A program made the position numbers and the translations under genes. The notes beneath the pieces are model-generated. The model searched no databases and had not been told where the DNA came from. It saw nothing but the letters and a program-made list of their open reading frames with translations. Shown in pieces: positions 54,608 through 63,199 of a stretch of 64,000 nucleotides of DNA. The first letter of the stretch is position 1, and every line of letters begins with the position of its first letter. Origin of the DNA: Bacteroidota bacterium (GTDB lineage Bacteria > Bacteroidota > Bacteroidia > B-17B0 > Aurantibacillaceae); contig JANYGK010000091.1 of assembly GCA_025362395.1 (NCBI GenBank), forward strand, positions 45,079 to 109,078, read 5' to 3'.

Positions 54608-55582
54608 TTATTTTATTTCGTCCATGCGTGACAGTAATCCGCGGCCCTCGTGTTTTTCTTCCTGACCCAAAAAGTTGAACGCGCAAATTAAATGAATAAT
54701 GGAAGAGGAGCAGGTGGTTAAGAATAAGCCTATTGTATAAAACACAATCAATAAAACAGGTGTGTCCTGATTTGCCATAGAACTAGCGTCTGTTATGTGT
54801 TTCAGCCTGGTAAAGGTTTGTGAAAATGTCATAATAGTAGCCGGTAAATTAAACAACACTTGTAAAATGCTTAAGGCTATTAAGGCCACTACCATAATTA
54901 ACCAAGTCCACCAAAAGTTGCCTGATAAATAACGACGTACCGTACCGAAAGCTGAAAAAATAAATTTTTTATCTCTTACTACAACGTAAAAACCGGCCGA
55001 TACTATATACGCAATTGCAGGTGCCAAAATTAATATGCCGAAAAAAAGAAGTAATACCAACAGTATTATTAAGATTACTCCGCCTGCGCCCGGTGAACTG
55101 CCCACACCTGACCCGATGCCAATCCCGATAAGTACAACAACAGCTGCAAGTACTACGATAAATACTAAAAAAGCTAACATTGACCCCATGACTAAGCCCA
55201 AGTTGCTCCAAACACGTGATGCTACTTCGGATACTGTAATTTTTTCTCCCGCGGGCTTTTCATTATACAGGCACATGTAATTATAAACAACGCTGTTCAA
55301 TAACACGGTATTAATAAACATTAAAACATAAACAGACCCCAATGATATGAAGTAAGTTTCATTAAACATACTCAAGCCACCCGCCCCGGAAAAAGAATGG
55401 GCCATTAAAACCGTTTGCATATAGGAGTAAGCTAAGCCGGTTAATAATATGACAGGGCCTGTTACTAAAATAATGCTTGATATAAGCGGCTTAAAATTTT
55501 GTTTTAAAAACTTTATAGAGTCTCCCAGTACCGAACTAAAATCACGTTCTTTCCTGAATTCAATTTTTTGCTGTTGCATCAT
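54608..55582 (-). CDS. Integral membrane protein of the SpoIIM/DUF4129 cluster
   Basis: A 324-residue protein with about six membrane segments, Gly/Val-rich in the middle (VVVLIGIGIGSGVGSSPGAGG). The start RDFSSVLGDSIKFLKQNFKPL and the loop GTVRRYLSGNFWWTW resemble Bacteroidota membrane proteins placed next to SpoIIM and DUF4129, often without a family name (DUF4013- or glycerophosphodiesterase-membrane-domain-like). Starts within the SpoIIM gene (23-bp overlap), so it is co-translated with it. Confidence 0.78.
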   Translation of the reverse strand: MMQQQKIEFRKERDFSSVLGDSIKFLKQNFKPLISSIILVTGPVILLTGLAYSYMQTVLMAHSFSGAGGLSMFNETYFISLGSVYVLMFINTVLLNSVVYNYMCLYNEKPAGEKITVSEVASRVWSNLGLVMGSMLAFLVFIVVLAAVVVLIGIGIGSGVGSSPGAGGVILIILLVLLLFFGILILAPAIAYIVSAGFYVVVRDKKFIFSAFGTVRRYLSGNFWWTWLIMVVALIALSILQVLFNLPATIMTFSQTFTRLKHITDASSMANQDTPVLLIVFYTIGLFLTTCSSSIIHLICAFNFLGQEEKHEGRGLLSRMDEIK

Positions 55583-56531
55583 TTCCGGGTTTTAATTTAA
55601 AAGGTAAAATAATAAAGTACCAAATCAAAAAAGTTAAGGAGCCTAAAATAATAAGTAAGCTAAGCCATAAAGGCATTTCGGTGTAACGCGTAATAAAACT
55701 TTCTAAAAAACCGGCGCACATAAATACCGGTATTAGTCCCGCTATTATTTTAATGCCGTCTTTAGCGCCTCGTTTAAAAGACTCCAACCTGGTAAATGTT
55801 CCGGGGAACATAAAGCTGTTTCCTAAAATAAACCCCGCACAACCGGCAATCACAATAGCAGAGATCTCTAAAGTGCCGTGGATCCATACTACTTTTAACG
55901 CTTTTTCCAATACATTATATTGGTAGAACATGGCAAAAAAAGAACCCAACATTACACAATTATATAATAAATAAAACCCGCTACCTACCGAAAACAGCAT
56001 GCCCATAGCAAACATGGTGAAAGACACCCTGATATTATTAATGGTAATATAAAAATACATAACGTAAGAAGGCATTTCACCATAAATACCCAAGGCATTT
56101 CCTTTTTTAATCCGCTCGATTGTTTGGTTCACATAATCATCTCCCAAAATAATCCTTACAAACGAATCGTCGTACCATTGCGAAGCAAATCCTAAACCGG
56201 TACCGATAACGCCTATTATAAAAGAAATCAATAAGAGGCGGTGGTATTTTCCAAAGAGAGAGGGAAGCTCACGATTCCAGAATAAAAAAACACGGTTGTT
56301 GTTTTCTTTTTTATTTTTATATACGAGTTGGTGAACCTGTGATGTTAATTTATTAAGGTAAGCGGCCGTTTTGCTCTCCGGGAAATTACTTTTAGCATAA
56401 GACAGATCATCGGTCAGCTCCACAAACATATCCGCTACTTTAGCGGGCTGCACGGCTTCGTTATTCGTTAAAGAAACTTCATATTCTTCCCACTTAGAAG
56501 CATTTTGTTTTAAAAAGGTAATTTCCTTCAC
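55560..56531 (-). CDS. Stage II sporulation protein M-like (SpoIIM) membrane protein
   Basis: A 323-residue member of the SpoIIM/DUF95 family; sporulation is not implied. It starts with a cytoplasmic helical region (MKEITFLKQNASKWEEYE), a conserved YAKSNFPESKTAAYLNKLTSQVHQLVY, then about five membrane segments (GVIGTGLGFASQW, LFSVGSGFYLLYNCVMLGSFFAMFYQYNV, HGTLEISAIVIAGCAGFILG). The phrase HGTLEISAI is the family signature. It is the first minus-strand gene of the cluster, divergent from RDD; upstream TACATTTA (56551-56558) is one mismatch from the -7 consensus. Confidence 0.92.
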   Translation of the reverse strand: MKEITFLKQNASKWEEYEVSLTNNEAVQPAKVADMFVELTDDLSYAKSNFPESKTAAYLNKLTSQVHQLVYKNKKENNNRVFLFWNRELPSLFGKYHRLLLISFIIGVIGTGLGFASQWYDDSFVRIILGDDYVNQTIERIKKGNALGIYGEMPSYVMYFYITINNIRVSFTMFAMGMLFSVGSGFYLLYNCVMLGSFFAMFYQYNVLEKALKVVWIHGTLEISAIVIAGCAGFILGNSFMFPGTFTRLESFKRGAKDGIKIIAGLIPVFMCAGFLESFITRYTEMPLWLSLLIILGSLTFLIWYFIILPFKLKPGNDATAKN

Positions 56532-56643
56532 CGTTTAATTTATTACACATTAAATGTATCAAATTTGTTTTGAATCCGGTTATTTTTTTAAATTTAAAGT
56601 ATGCAAGCGTAAGCTGTAGAAAAGCTTCTAAAATTTAATATAC

Positions 56644-57384
56644 ATGGATACTATAAAAATTTCAACTACTCAAAATGTTGATCTTGAATATGAGGCTGCG
56701 GGCTTGGGTTATCGAATTTTAGCCGCTCTGCTGGATAGTATATTTATTGCCGTGTATGTAGGTCTTATTTTTTTATGTTTCGGGCTCGGTGGTTTTCTAA
56801 AAACCCAATACATAGAAGACCATCAGTACTTTTTAATGACCCTCGCCATCATTTTAAGCTTACCTATTTTACTCTACCATTTTTTAAGTGAAACGTTTAT
56901 GAATGGGCAAAGCCTCGGAAAAAAAATTGTAGGAATTAAAGTTGTAAAAACAGACGGCACACAAGCAGGCATTAGCTCTTACTTGTTACGTTCTGTTTTC
57001 CGTATTATTGATGTGCAACTGGTTAACGGCATTGTTGCTGTTATTTGCATTCCTGTTTCAGAAAAAAGTCAACGATTAGGTGATATGGCTGCAGGCACAA
57101 CGGTAATTAAAAACAATAGTAACATTTCATTAAGAGATACCATTCTTTACAGGCAAATACCTGATTATACCATTGTATTTGAACAAATAGCTTTACTTTC
57201 AGATAAAGACATCGGTATTATTAAAGAGATACTGGGTCATAGTATAGAAAATAATAAACCCGAAAATTTAAAATTACTGGCCGATAAGGTGAAAATAAAA
57301 ATGGGCGTAAGCGTAAATTTAAAAGATGATGATTTTTTAAAAACGGTGCTTTTAGATTACAGTCATTATCAATTCAATCATTAA
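56644..57384 (+). CDS. RDD family membrane protein
   Basis: A 246-residue protein with an N-terminal RDD domain: AAGLGYRILAALLDSIF (Arg, Asp, Asp pattern), membrane helices near 33-52, 60-78 and 115-135, and GQSLGKKIVGIKVVKTDG. The family phrase RLGDMAAGTTVIKN follows. About 90 C-terminal soluble residues (DKDIGIIKEILGHSIENN) are predicted cytoplasmic. It is divergent from spoIIM and completes the cluster. RDD proteins have been linked to ion or small-molecule transport in a few cases. Confidence 0.92.
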   Translation: MDTIKISTTQNVDLEYEAAGLGYRILAALLDSIFIAVYVGLIFLCFGLGGFLKTQYIEDHQYFLMTLAIILSLPILLYHFLSETFMNGQSLGKKIVGIKVVKTDGTQAGISSYLLRSVFRIIDVQLVNGIVAVICIPVSEKSQRLGDMAAGTTVIKNNSNISLRDTILYRQIPDYTIVFEQIALLSDKDIGIIKEILGHSIENNKPENLKLLADKVKIKMGVSVNLKDDDFLKTVLLDYSHYQFNH

Positions 57385-57387
57385 GAT

Positions 57388-58575
57388 TTACACAAAATTT
57401 AAATTCACAAATCTTTCCTTTAAAATGACTGTGCTGTCGGCTTTAAGCCAGTTATCAAGCACTGTAGCATATACCTGCCTGAAATCGATATGGTGTTTCA
57501 AGTCGCCGTCTACTAAATTCACAAGATCGGGTGCTTCATTAAAAATTCCATTCTTTTTTAACTGAGATCCTATAATAAACATATTACTTGCTGTTCCGTG
57601 ATCTGTGCCTCCGCTCGCATTTTCTTCTACTCTCCTGCCAAACTCACTGAATGTTAGAATTAACGTATCATCGAATTTATTGTTGGCTTTTAAATCATTT
57701 ACCAAAGCGGCTATGCCTTCGCTGTATTGCATCAGTAAATTTTGTTGCTTGTTCAGCTGGCCTACATGTGTATCAAAGCTTGCCAAGCTTACATAATAGA
57801 CACTCGTGTTTAAGCCGCTGTTAATGAATGTAGAAATAGTTTTTAATTCTTTGGCGAATTCCGTATTCGGGTATTCAAAGGTATTTTTATATGTTTTTTG
57901 TGTTTCGTAAATGTATTTAGCGGATGATGTAGTGCTTAACATAGTCTTATATAAGTAACCTAAATTATCTTCGTTAAGCATTTCGGGCTTTAAATAAGAC
58001 GTTACCGAATCAAAATAAGGAGCTTTCGTTTCTTCATATAATTGCCCCGCGTTTTTTGTAGCAATACCGCTTAGTTTTTTTCCTCTTAAAGCAAGCGATA
58101 AATTCGTATCAATCTCAATGCCCTCATAGGGCGAGTGGCATTGGCTATCCAAGTATCGCCCCAGCCAACCGGTGCTTACATAATCTTTACCGGAGCTCGC
58201 GCTTTGCCATATATCCATACTTCTGAAATGCGAGCGGTCCGGGTTTGGGTAGCCAACATTATTTAATATGGTAACATAGCCCTGGTCATATAAACCTTTA
58301 AAAGCAGCCATAGCAGGATTTAAGCCGAGTTCTTTATCTAATGTAAGGACCTCTTCTTTTTTAATACCAATGTTTTTACGCAGCTTATAATACATATCAT
58401 TAGTATAAGGAATCACGGTATTTAAACCATCATTACCTCCCGAAAACTGGATCACAATCAGGTTTTTTTTACCGGAAGGATTGATGCCCAATGTTTCCAA
58501 AGGTTTTAGAAAGGACGGGATCATAAAATATCCCGATGCCAAGCTCGATTGTTTTAAGAAATCTCTTCTATCCAT
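57388..58575 (-). CDS. DUF1501 domain protein with twin-arginine signal
   Basis: A 395-residue protein of the DUF1501 (alkaline-phosphatase-superfamily-like) group. It starts with a Tat-type sequence MDRRDFLKQSSLASGYF, family phrases LIVIQFSGGNDGLNTVIPY and TLILTFSEFGRRVEENASGGTDHGTASNMFIIG (Asp and His expected at the metal site). It starts 10 bp after the DUF1800 gene and works with it in most genomes. The reaction is not established for the pair. Confidence 0.93.
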   Translation of the reverse strand: MDRRDFLKQSSLASGYFMIPSFLKPLETLGINPSGKKNLIVIQFSGGNDGLNTVIPYTNDMYYKLRKNIGIKKEEVLTLDKELGLNPAMAAFKGLYDQGYVTILNNVGYPNPDRSHFRSMDIWQSASSGKDYVSTGWLGRYLDSQCHSPYEGIEIDTNLSLALRGKKLSGIATKNAGQLYEETKAPYFDSVTSYLKPEMLNEDNLGYLYKTMLSTTSSAKYIYETQKTYKNTFEYPNTEFAKELKTISTFINSGLNTSVYYVSLASFDTHVGQLNKQQNLLMQYSEGIAALVNDLKANNKFDDTLILTFSEFGRRVEENASGGTDHGTASNMFIIGSQLKKNGIFNEAPDLVNLVDGDLKHHIDFRQVYATVLDNWLKADSTVILKERFVNLNFV

Positions 58576-58585
58576 AAGGCTCTGT

Positions 58586-59962
58586 TTAATAAAGTTGATA
58601 ATGCGGTAAAGAAATTAATTTAAGGATCAGTTCTTTAGTAGAACCTGTATTTGTTTGAATCACCGATTTAAGATTGGTTTCCAACTCACTTCCCAATAAT
58701 ACAGACGCTACGTCATTAAGCTCTGCATTTTTGTATTCGCTTATAATTTTTTCCCAGTTTACCTGTGTCTTATAGTTTTTGTATGCCGATTTTGTCATTG
58801 CCATAATGCCATCGTCCGGGTCATCGTCTTCGGCTTCCATATCAATAACCCCGCTGTTAAGCAACATAGATGGCAAACGCAGCCTGAGCATTAGTGTAGA
58901 TGAATTGATCCAGCTTTTTCCCCCGGGCCAACCGGCCACATTAGGTGGGTAAAATAATAACTGGCCTAAGCTTCTCTGAATAATAATTAAGGTTGAATTA
59001 CTTTCGTACTCAATATTAAATTGCCTGTTAAGCGTTACTAAAAAATCAATGGGGGCTTTTATTTTGTTGCCTACATTCTGCGGTGCATAAAACCAGTCGG
59101 ATAAAGCAATTTTACGTAGCAGCTTATCGGTATCATACGCGTTCATGTAATAAAAATCGGCCAGCTCTTTTACCCTTTTTTCATCCACGACATCGTTGAC
59201 GTAATACGCGTACATTTTTTTACATAAAAAGTATGCGGTCAGTCTTTGATCCATAATAATATTAATGATATCCTCACCGGCAAAATTACCTTCCCGTCCT
59301 AAAAACGTTTTCTTATCAAAGTCATGCTGCTTTTCTTTAAATTCGTATTCAAACGTATCTTTGTTAAAAGACCAACCCGTAAAGGCCCTGGCGCTTTCTT
59401 TCACATCTTGCTCCGTATAGTTTCCCCTTCCTAATGTAAATAGTTCCATTAATTCTCTCGCGAAATTTTCGTTAGGATGCATTTTCTTATTTTGTTGATT
59501 ATTTAAAAACTGAAGCATAGCCGCGCTTTTACTCACATTAAATAATAGCTCCCTGAAATTCGCGAACGCGAACTTGCGATGAATATTATTCAGTTCCTGC
59601 ACTAAATAAGGGTTACGAAGGCGACAAGCAAAATGATTATGCCAAAATAGGGTTTGTTTTTCTCTTACAACCGCTTTTGTATTTACTAATTGCTTGATCC
59701 AATCGGTATTTAAACTTTCGCTGTAAGTAGTAATCATTTTATTGAGGTCTTTTTTATTCATGCCTTCCGTCATGGCGTCTTTTGCTTTCGGGATACTGTC
59801 TATAGCCACAGACACAAGGCCGGTAGACACAATGGAGGCATTAAATAATTCATTAACGATCTCACCGAGTTTTTTTGACTTTAGCAATTTCGCTTCTTCT
59901 AACGAAATACCAAAACCAAACCGTTTATATAAATGCAGAATGTATTGAACAGGTGTAGCCAT
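58586..59962 (-). CDS. DUF1800 domain protein
   Basis: A 458-residue DUF1800 protein, partner of the DUF1501 gene. Family features: HLYKRFGFG near the start, WHNHFACRLRN, NENFARELMELFTLGRGNYTEQDVKESARAFTGW and PPNVAGWPGGKSWINSSTLMLR. No clear signal peptide, unlike many homologues, so localisation is open. Upstream near-consensus TATCTTTT around 59981 could be a promoter, and a 13-base palindromic stretch GAGATATAATCTC (60002-60014) lies just above it. Confidence 0.93.
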   Translation of the reverse strand: MATPVQYILHLYKRFGFGISLEEAKLLKSKKLGEIVNELFNASIVSTGLVSVAIDSIPKAKDAMTEGMNKKDLNKMITTYSESLNTDWIKQLVNTKAVVREKQTLFWHNHFACRLRNPYLVQELNNIHRKFAFANFRELLFNVSKSAAMLQFLNNQQNKKMHPNENFARELMELFTLGRGNYTEQDVKESARAFTGWSFNKDTFEYEFKEKQHDFDKKTFLGREGNFAGEDIINIIMDQRLTAYFLCKKMYAYYVNDVVDEKRVKELADFYYMNAYDTDKLLRKIALSDWFYAPQNVGNKIKAPIDFLVTLNRQFNIEYESNSTLIIIQRSLGQLLFYPPNVAGWPGGKSWINSSTLMLRLRLPSMLLNSGVIDMEAEDDDPDDGIMAMTKSAYKNYKTQVNWEKIISEYKNAELNDVASVLLGSELETNLKSVIQTNTGSTKELILKLISLPHYQLY

Positions 59963-60045
59963 AGTGGGTTATATGACTTAAAAGATAAGGATAAGTTTAA
60001 TGAGATATAATCTCACTCACCGGTTAATTGCAAACGAACGTTAAA

Positions 60046-60621
60046 TTATTTCATGGAGTAAGCCTTATATACTTGGTCGAGCTCATCGTACCACGCTTCC
60101 CCGTATTTACGGATCAAGGGTTCTTTCAAAAATTTAAAAACAGGTACGTCAAGTTGTTGGCCGCATTCGCAAGCCGGTTTGCATATATGCCAGCTATGGT
60201 AGTTAACGGCATCATATTCTTTAAATTCAGTAATGCGAATGGGATATAAGTGGCAGGAAATAGGCTTTTTCCATTCTATCCTCCCTTCCATATAAGCTTT
60301 TTCAATAGCGCATTTAGCGATATTTCGTTCATCAAAATAAACGAATGCACATTCGGCACCGTCACTTACCAGGGTTGTAGTATAATCCCCGTCACTGTCT
60401 AATACATAGGTGCCTTGTTTTTCAACGGCCGCAATTCCTTTGGCATTCATGTATGGTTTTACTTCGGGGTATACCTTATCCAGCGTTTTTAACTCTTTTT
60501 TATGTAAGGGTGCGCCACTGTCTCCCGAAACGCAGCATTCTCCTTTGCAGGCGCTTAAATCGCATACAAATTTTTTATCGAATACATCTTCTGAAACTAA
60601 GGTATGGCCAAGCGCTATCAT
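60046..60621 (-). CDS. DUF3109 family Cys-rich protein
   Basis: A small cytoplasmic protein of the DUF3109 family, whose Cys arrangement (KFVCDLSACKGECCVSGDSGAPL, SCHLYPIR, HICKPACECGQ) suggests an Fe-S or zinc site, as in YkgJ-like proteins. I start at the ATG 60621 (MIALGHTLVSEDVF), as family members begin this way; the GTG at 60627 would overlap the -7 element. Function unknown. It is divergent from darA. Confidence 0.9.
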   Translation of the reverse strand: MIALGHTLVSEDVFDKKFVCDLSACKGECCVSGDSGAPLHKKELKTLDKVYPEVKPYMNAKGIAAVEKQGTYVLDSDGDYTTTLVSDGAECAFVYFDERNIAKCAIEKAYMEGRIEWKKPISCHLYPIRITEFKEYDAVNYHSWHICKPACECGQQLDVPVFKFLKEPLIRKYGEAWYDELDQVYKAYSMK

Positions 60622-60626
60622 GGGCA

Positions 60627-60634
60627 CAAAGGTA
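60627..60634 (-). promoter_or_regulatory. -7 element of the DUF3109 gene, predicting a leaderless mRNA
   Basis: Minus strand TACCTTTG, exact TAnnTTTG, ending 5 bases before the ATG at 60621. The expected transcription start falls at or next to the start codon. Confidence 0.5.
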
Positions 60635-60652
60635 CGATAATTAAATTTTTAA

Positions 60653-60688
60653 TTTGTGAGAATACTATTTCCTAAACAATTATCTTTG
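60653..60688 (+). promoter_or_regulatory. Promoter of darA
   Basis: TATCTTTG (60681-60688) is an exact -7 element, 47 bp before the ATG. TTTG at 60653-60656 could be the -33 element but the spacing of 24 bp is one or two longer than usual. Confidence 0.5.
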
Positions 60689-60735
60689 ATGGAAAAATTT
60701 TGTAAGCTAATTATTCCACTACAGCAATATAAACT

Positions 60736-61656
60736 ATGAAACATATTTTAGTGATCTATTTTTCCCAAACCGGCCAAGCAAAGCAGGTGTTAGATGCTAC
60801 GCTTAAGCCTTTTAAAGAAAATACAGATTATATTTTGCATTATCATTTAGTGAAACCAAAAAAAACATTTCCTTATCCCTGGAAATACACCGAGTTTTTT
60901 GATGCTTTCCCTGAAACTGTACATGGTGTTGCCTGCGAATTGGAACCTTTACAAATAGATGAATCCATAAATTATGACATGGCTGTAATTGCTTATCAAC
61001 CTTGGTTTTTGAGCGTATGTGTTCCTATAAACAGTTTCTTACAAACAGAGCAGGCAAAACGCGTACTCGCAAATAAACCGGTAGTTACCATTATTAATTG
61101 CAGAAATATGTGGCTTGGGGCTCAGGAAAAAATGAAACAACGCCTGCTCGACCTCAAAGCAAATTTAACAGGTAATATTACTTTTGTGGATCGCTCCTCG
61201 AACCTGGTAAGTCTTATAACTGTATTAGCACACGTATTAAAGGGAACCAATGAAAAATACATGGGCATATTTCCAAAATACGGTGTTACGGAAAAGGACA
61301 TTATAAAGGCGCCCGACTTCGGAAACATTATTTTAAAGAACATTGAAAGCGGCAAGCTGCAAGCCATACAGCCTGAGCTGAACGCCGCGGGAGCTTTAGA
61401 TATAAGAGGTAATTTATTATTAATGGAAGGCAGAGGAAGAGCATTATTTCCGTTGTATGCAAATTACATTTCTAAAAAAGGAAGTGCGGGTAGTGAGCAG
61501 CGCAAAACAAGGGTACGTATTTTCGGGATAGTATTGCCTACGGGAATTTTAATTTTATCTCCTATCATTACAGTGCTTTCACGCTTAGCCCCCCTACTAG
61601 CCCGCAAAAAATTTAATAAAGAAATTGCTTATTACTCCCAAAACACTTTGAGGTAA
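60736..61656 (+). CDS. darA: Dialkylresorcinol condensing enzyme DarA-like
   Basis: Flavodoxin-like protein of the DarA family, which with the ketosynthase DarB makes the dialkylresorcinol half of flexirubin pigments. The 306-residue protein begins HILVIYFSQTGQAKQVL (flavodoxin-type phosphate loop), then FPYPWKYTEFFDAFPE, VIAYQPWFLSVCVPINSFL and VVTIINCRNMWLGAQEKMK, which I recognise from DarA. darB and other flexirubin genes are not in the window, so the gene is isolated here. Confidence 0.82.
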   Translation: MKHILVIYFSQTGQAKQVLDATLKPFKENTDYILHYHLVKPKKTFPYPWKYTEFFDAFPETVHGVACELEPLQIDESINYDMAVIAYQPWFLSVCVPINSFLQTEQAKRVLANKPVVTIINCRNMWLGAQEKMKQRLLDLKANLTGNITFVDRSSNLVSLITVLAHVLKGTNEKYMGIFPKYGVTEKDIIKAPDFGNIILKNIESGKLQAIQPELNAAGALDIRGNLLLMEGRGRALFPLYANYISKKGSAGSEQRKTRVRIFGIVLPTGILILSPIITVLSRLAPLLARKKFNKEIAYYSQNTLR

Positions 61657-61689
61657 TATAGAATGTATTAACGCTTAAACACAAAAACT

Positions 61690-62139
61690 ATGAAACTAAA
61701 TAAACTGATCTACATTTCTTTCTTAGCCATAGGTTTATTGGTAATATCCTGTAAGCCCGATAAAAAAGATGATCCTACTGCGCCAACAACTCCTGTAACA
61801 GATGCAAGAGATAAATTTATTGCTAATTGGAATGTAAGCGAAAACAGTACAACCAGTACTACGCCTAATACTTACACAGTTAACATTACAAAATCGGGTT
61901 CATTGAGCAACGCTGTTATTATTGAAAATTTTTACGGTCTTAATACGTATACCGTTTATGCCAATATAAGCAACAGTACACTCACCATTCCATATCAGCA
62001 GGTACGAAATAATACTGCTGCAACTATAGGTTTTGCTGCAGGTTCAGGTACATTAACAACCGCGTCAAAAATTAATTTAACCTATACTACCACTATAAGC
62101 GTTAATAAGGACAGTTGCACCTCTGTTTACACCAAATAA
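61690..62139 (+). CDS. Small lipoprotein of unknown function
   Basis: A 149-residue predicted lipoprotein: signal ending LVISC (Cys21), a Pro/Thr linker (DDPTAPTTPVT), then a beta-rich domain with NWNVSENSTTS, TYTVNITKSG and NSTLTIPYQQ. This resembles the small lipocalin-like or head-domain lipoproteins common in Bacteroidota, but I do not assign a family. It is 33 bp after darA, so it may be read from the darA promoter. A terminator follows at 62184. Confidence 0.78.
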   Translation: MKLNKLIYISFLAIGLLVISCKPDKKDDPTAPTTPVTDARDKFIANWNVSENSTTSTTPNTYTVNITKSGSLSNAVIIENFYGLNTYTVYANISNSTLTIPYQQVRNNTAATIGFAAGSGTLTTASKINLTYTTTISVNKDSCTSVYTK

Positions 62140-62183
62140 TAATCCGGTTTTAAGCCAATACCTACCAATTATAAAGTCAACCT

Positions 62184-62213
62184 AACCACATCTCAATCAG
62201 GTGTGGTTTTTTG
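62184..62213 (+). terminator. Intrinsic terminator after the small lipoprotein gene
   Basis: AACCACA (62184-62190) pairs with TGTGGTT (62202-62208) across an 11-base loop and is followed by a T-run. Confidence 0.8.
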
Positions 62214-62311
62214 TTTTAAGCCGGTCTACCTTTATATCGGCAAACAAATCTTAAGCGCGTAAAAAGAGAAGTTTGAAAAAAATAAACTTATAAATCTTTA
62301 AAAAAATCATT

Positions 62312-63127
62312 ATGAATATTTTAGGAAACAACTCAAGCAAGCTTAACAACGTTATTTTTGAAAACAGGAATAAAGATTACGGCGCTTACGACATCAGAGA
62401 AAGTTATACCGATTCTTTAAAAAAATCGCTTTTATGTTTAGGAAGCTTGGTATCGCTTCTTTTCGGTTCTGTATTTATTTACAATAAAGTAAATGCCGTT
62501 CCTTCCGAAGAAACAGCAATCGTATTTAACGATCCTATTTTAGAACCGCGAGAATATGTAACCACGGTTAATAATACACCCTTAACGGAACCTATACAAA
62601 ATAGTGCAGTGGCGGCTACTGCTCCCGAAGGCGGAATGGCTGTGCGTATTGTAGATGATGTGACAACAGCAACCGTTACCACTAACGTGGATAATCCTGT
62701 TAGCGGTGTAGGCCCTCAAACAGCAACGGGTACTGCGCCTATAGGTTCTGAAACATCAACTGCAACAGTTGCGAATATAGTTATTGCCACAACAGCAAGT
62801 GTTTCTACAGAACCCGTTATTTTTGCGGAAGAGCCGCCTGAATTTGAAGGCGGTATGGACGGTTTAATAGCTACTATAGGAAAAAACATTGTGTACCCAG
62901 AATTAGCAAAAGAAGCCGGTGTGCAAGGTGTGGTATATGTTTCATTTGTAGTAAATGAGACCGGCAAAGTAGAAGCCGCAAAAGTATTGAAAGGTATTGG
63001 TTTAGGCTGTGATGAAGAAGTAGTAAGAGTTCTTAATAAATTACCAAAATGGAAAAAACCCGGAAAAAACGCAGGGCATCCGGTGAAAGTAAGATTCAAT
63101 ATTCCGGTAGCATTTAAATTAAAATAA
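62312..63127 (+). CDS. Energy transducer TonB
   Basis: TonB-like protein that transmits proton-motive force from ExbBD to outer-membrane receptors. Residues 1-45 are cytoplasmic (NNVIFENRNKDYGAYDIR, a phrase shared by Bacteroidota TonB proteins), one membrane helix lies near 38-58, and a long linker (about 60-180, Thr/Ala/Val-rich instead of the usual Pro-rich) leads to the C-terminal TonB domain: PPEFEGGMDGLIATIGKNIVYPELAKEAGVQGVVYVSFVVNETGKV, KVLKGIGLGCDEEVVRVL and KKPGKNAGHPVKVRFNIPVAF. No exbB/exbD gene is present nearby. A bidirectional terminator follows. Confidence 0.9.
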   Translation: MNILGNNSSKLNNVIFENRNKDYGAYDIRESYTDSLKKSLLCLGSLVSLLFGSVFIYNKVNAVPSEETAIVFNDPILEPREYVTTVNNTPLTEPIQNSAVAATAPEGGMAVRIVDDVTTATVTTNVDNPVSGVGPQTATGTAPIGSETSTATVANIVIATTASVSTEPVIFAEEPPEFEGGMDGLIATIGKNIVYPELAKEAGVQGVVYVSFVVNETGKVEAAKVLKGIGLGCDEEVVRVLNKLPKWKKPGKNAGHPVKVRFNIPVAFKLK

Positions 63128-63144
63128 CACTTAGTTCTGATAAA

Positions 63145-63184
63145 TAAAGAAGCCCGATCTAAATTAAGATCGGGCTTCTTTATA
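63145..63184. terminator. Bidirectional terminator between tonB and the lipoprotein gene
   Basis: A 15-bp perfect stem AAAGAAGCCCGATCT / AGATCGGGCTTCTTT (63146-63160 and 63167-63181) with a 6-base loop. It serves both convergent genes. Confidence 0.9.
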
Positions 63185-63199
63185 TAATGTAGTATTTGA

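Noticed and set aside
55560..56531. Sporulation function
   Set aside because: SpoIIM/DUF95 proteins occur in many non-spore-forming bacteria; the name is historical and no other sporulation genes are present.
60002..60014. Palindrome GAGATATAATCTC upstream of the DUF1800 gene as an operator
   Set aside because: Five-base arms with AT-rich centre are expected by chance in this base composition, and no second copy was seen in the window.
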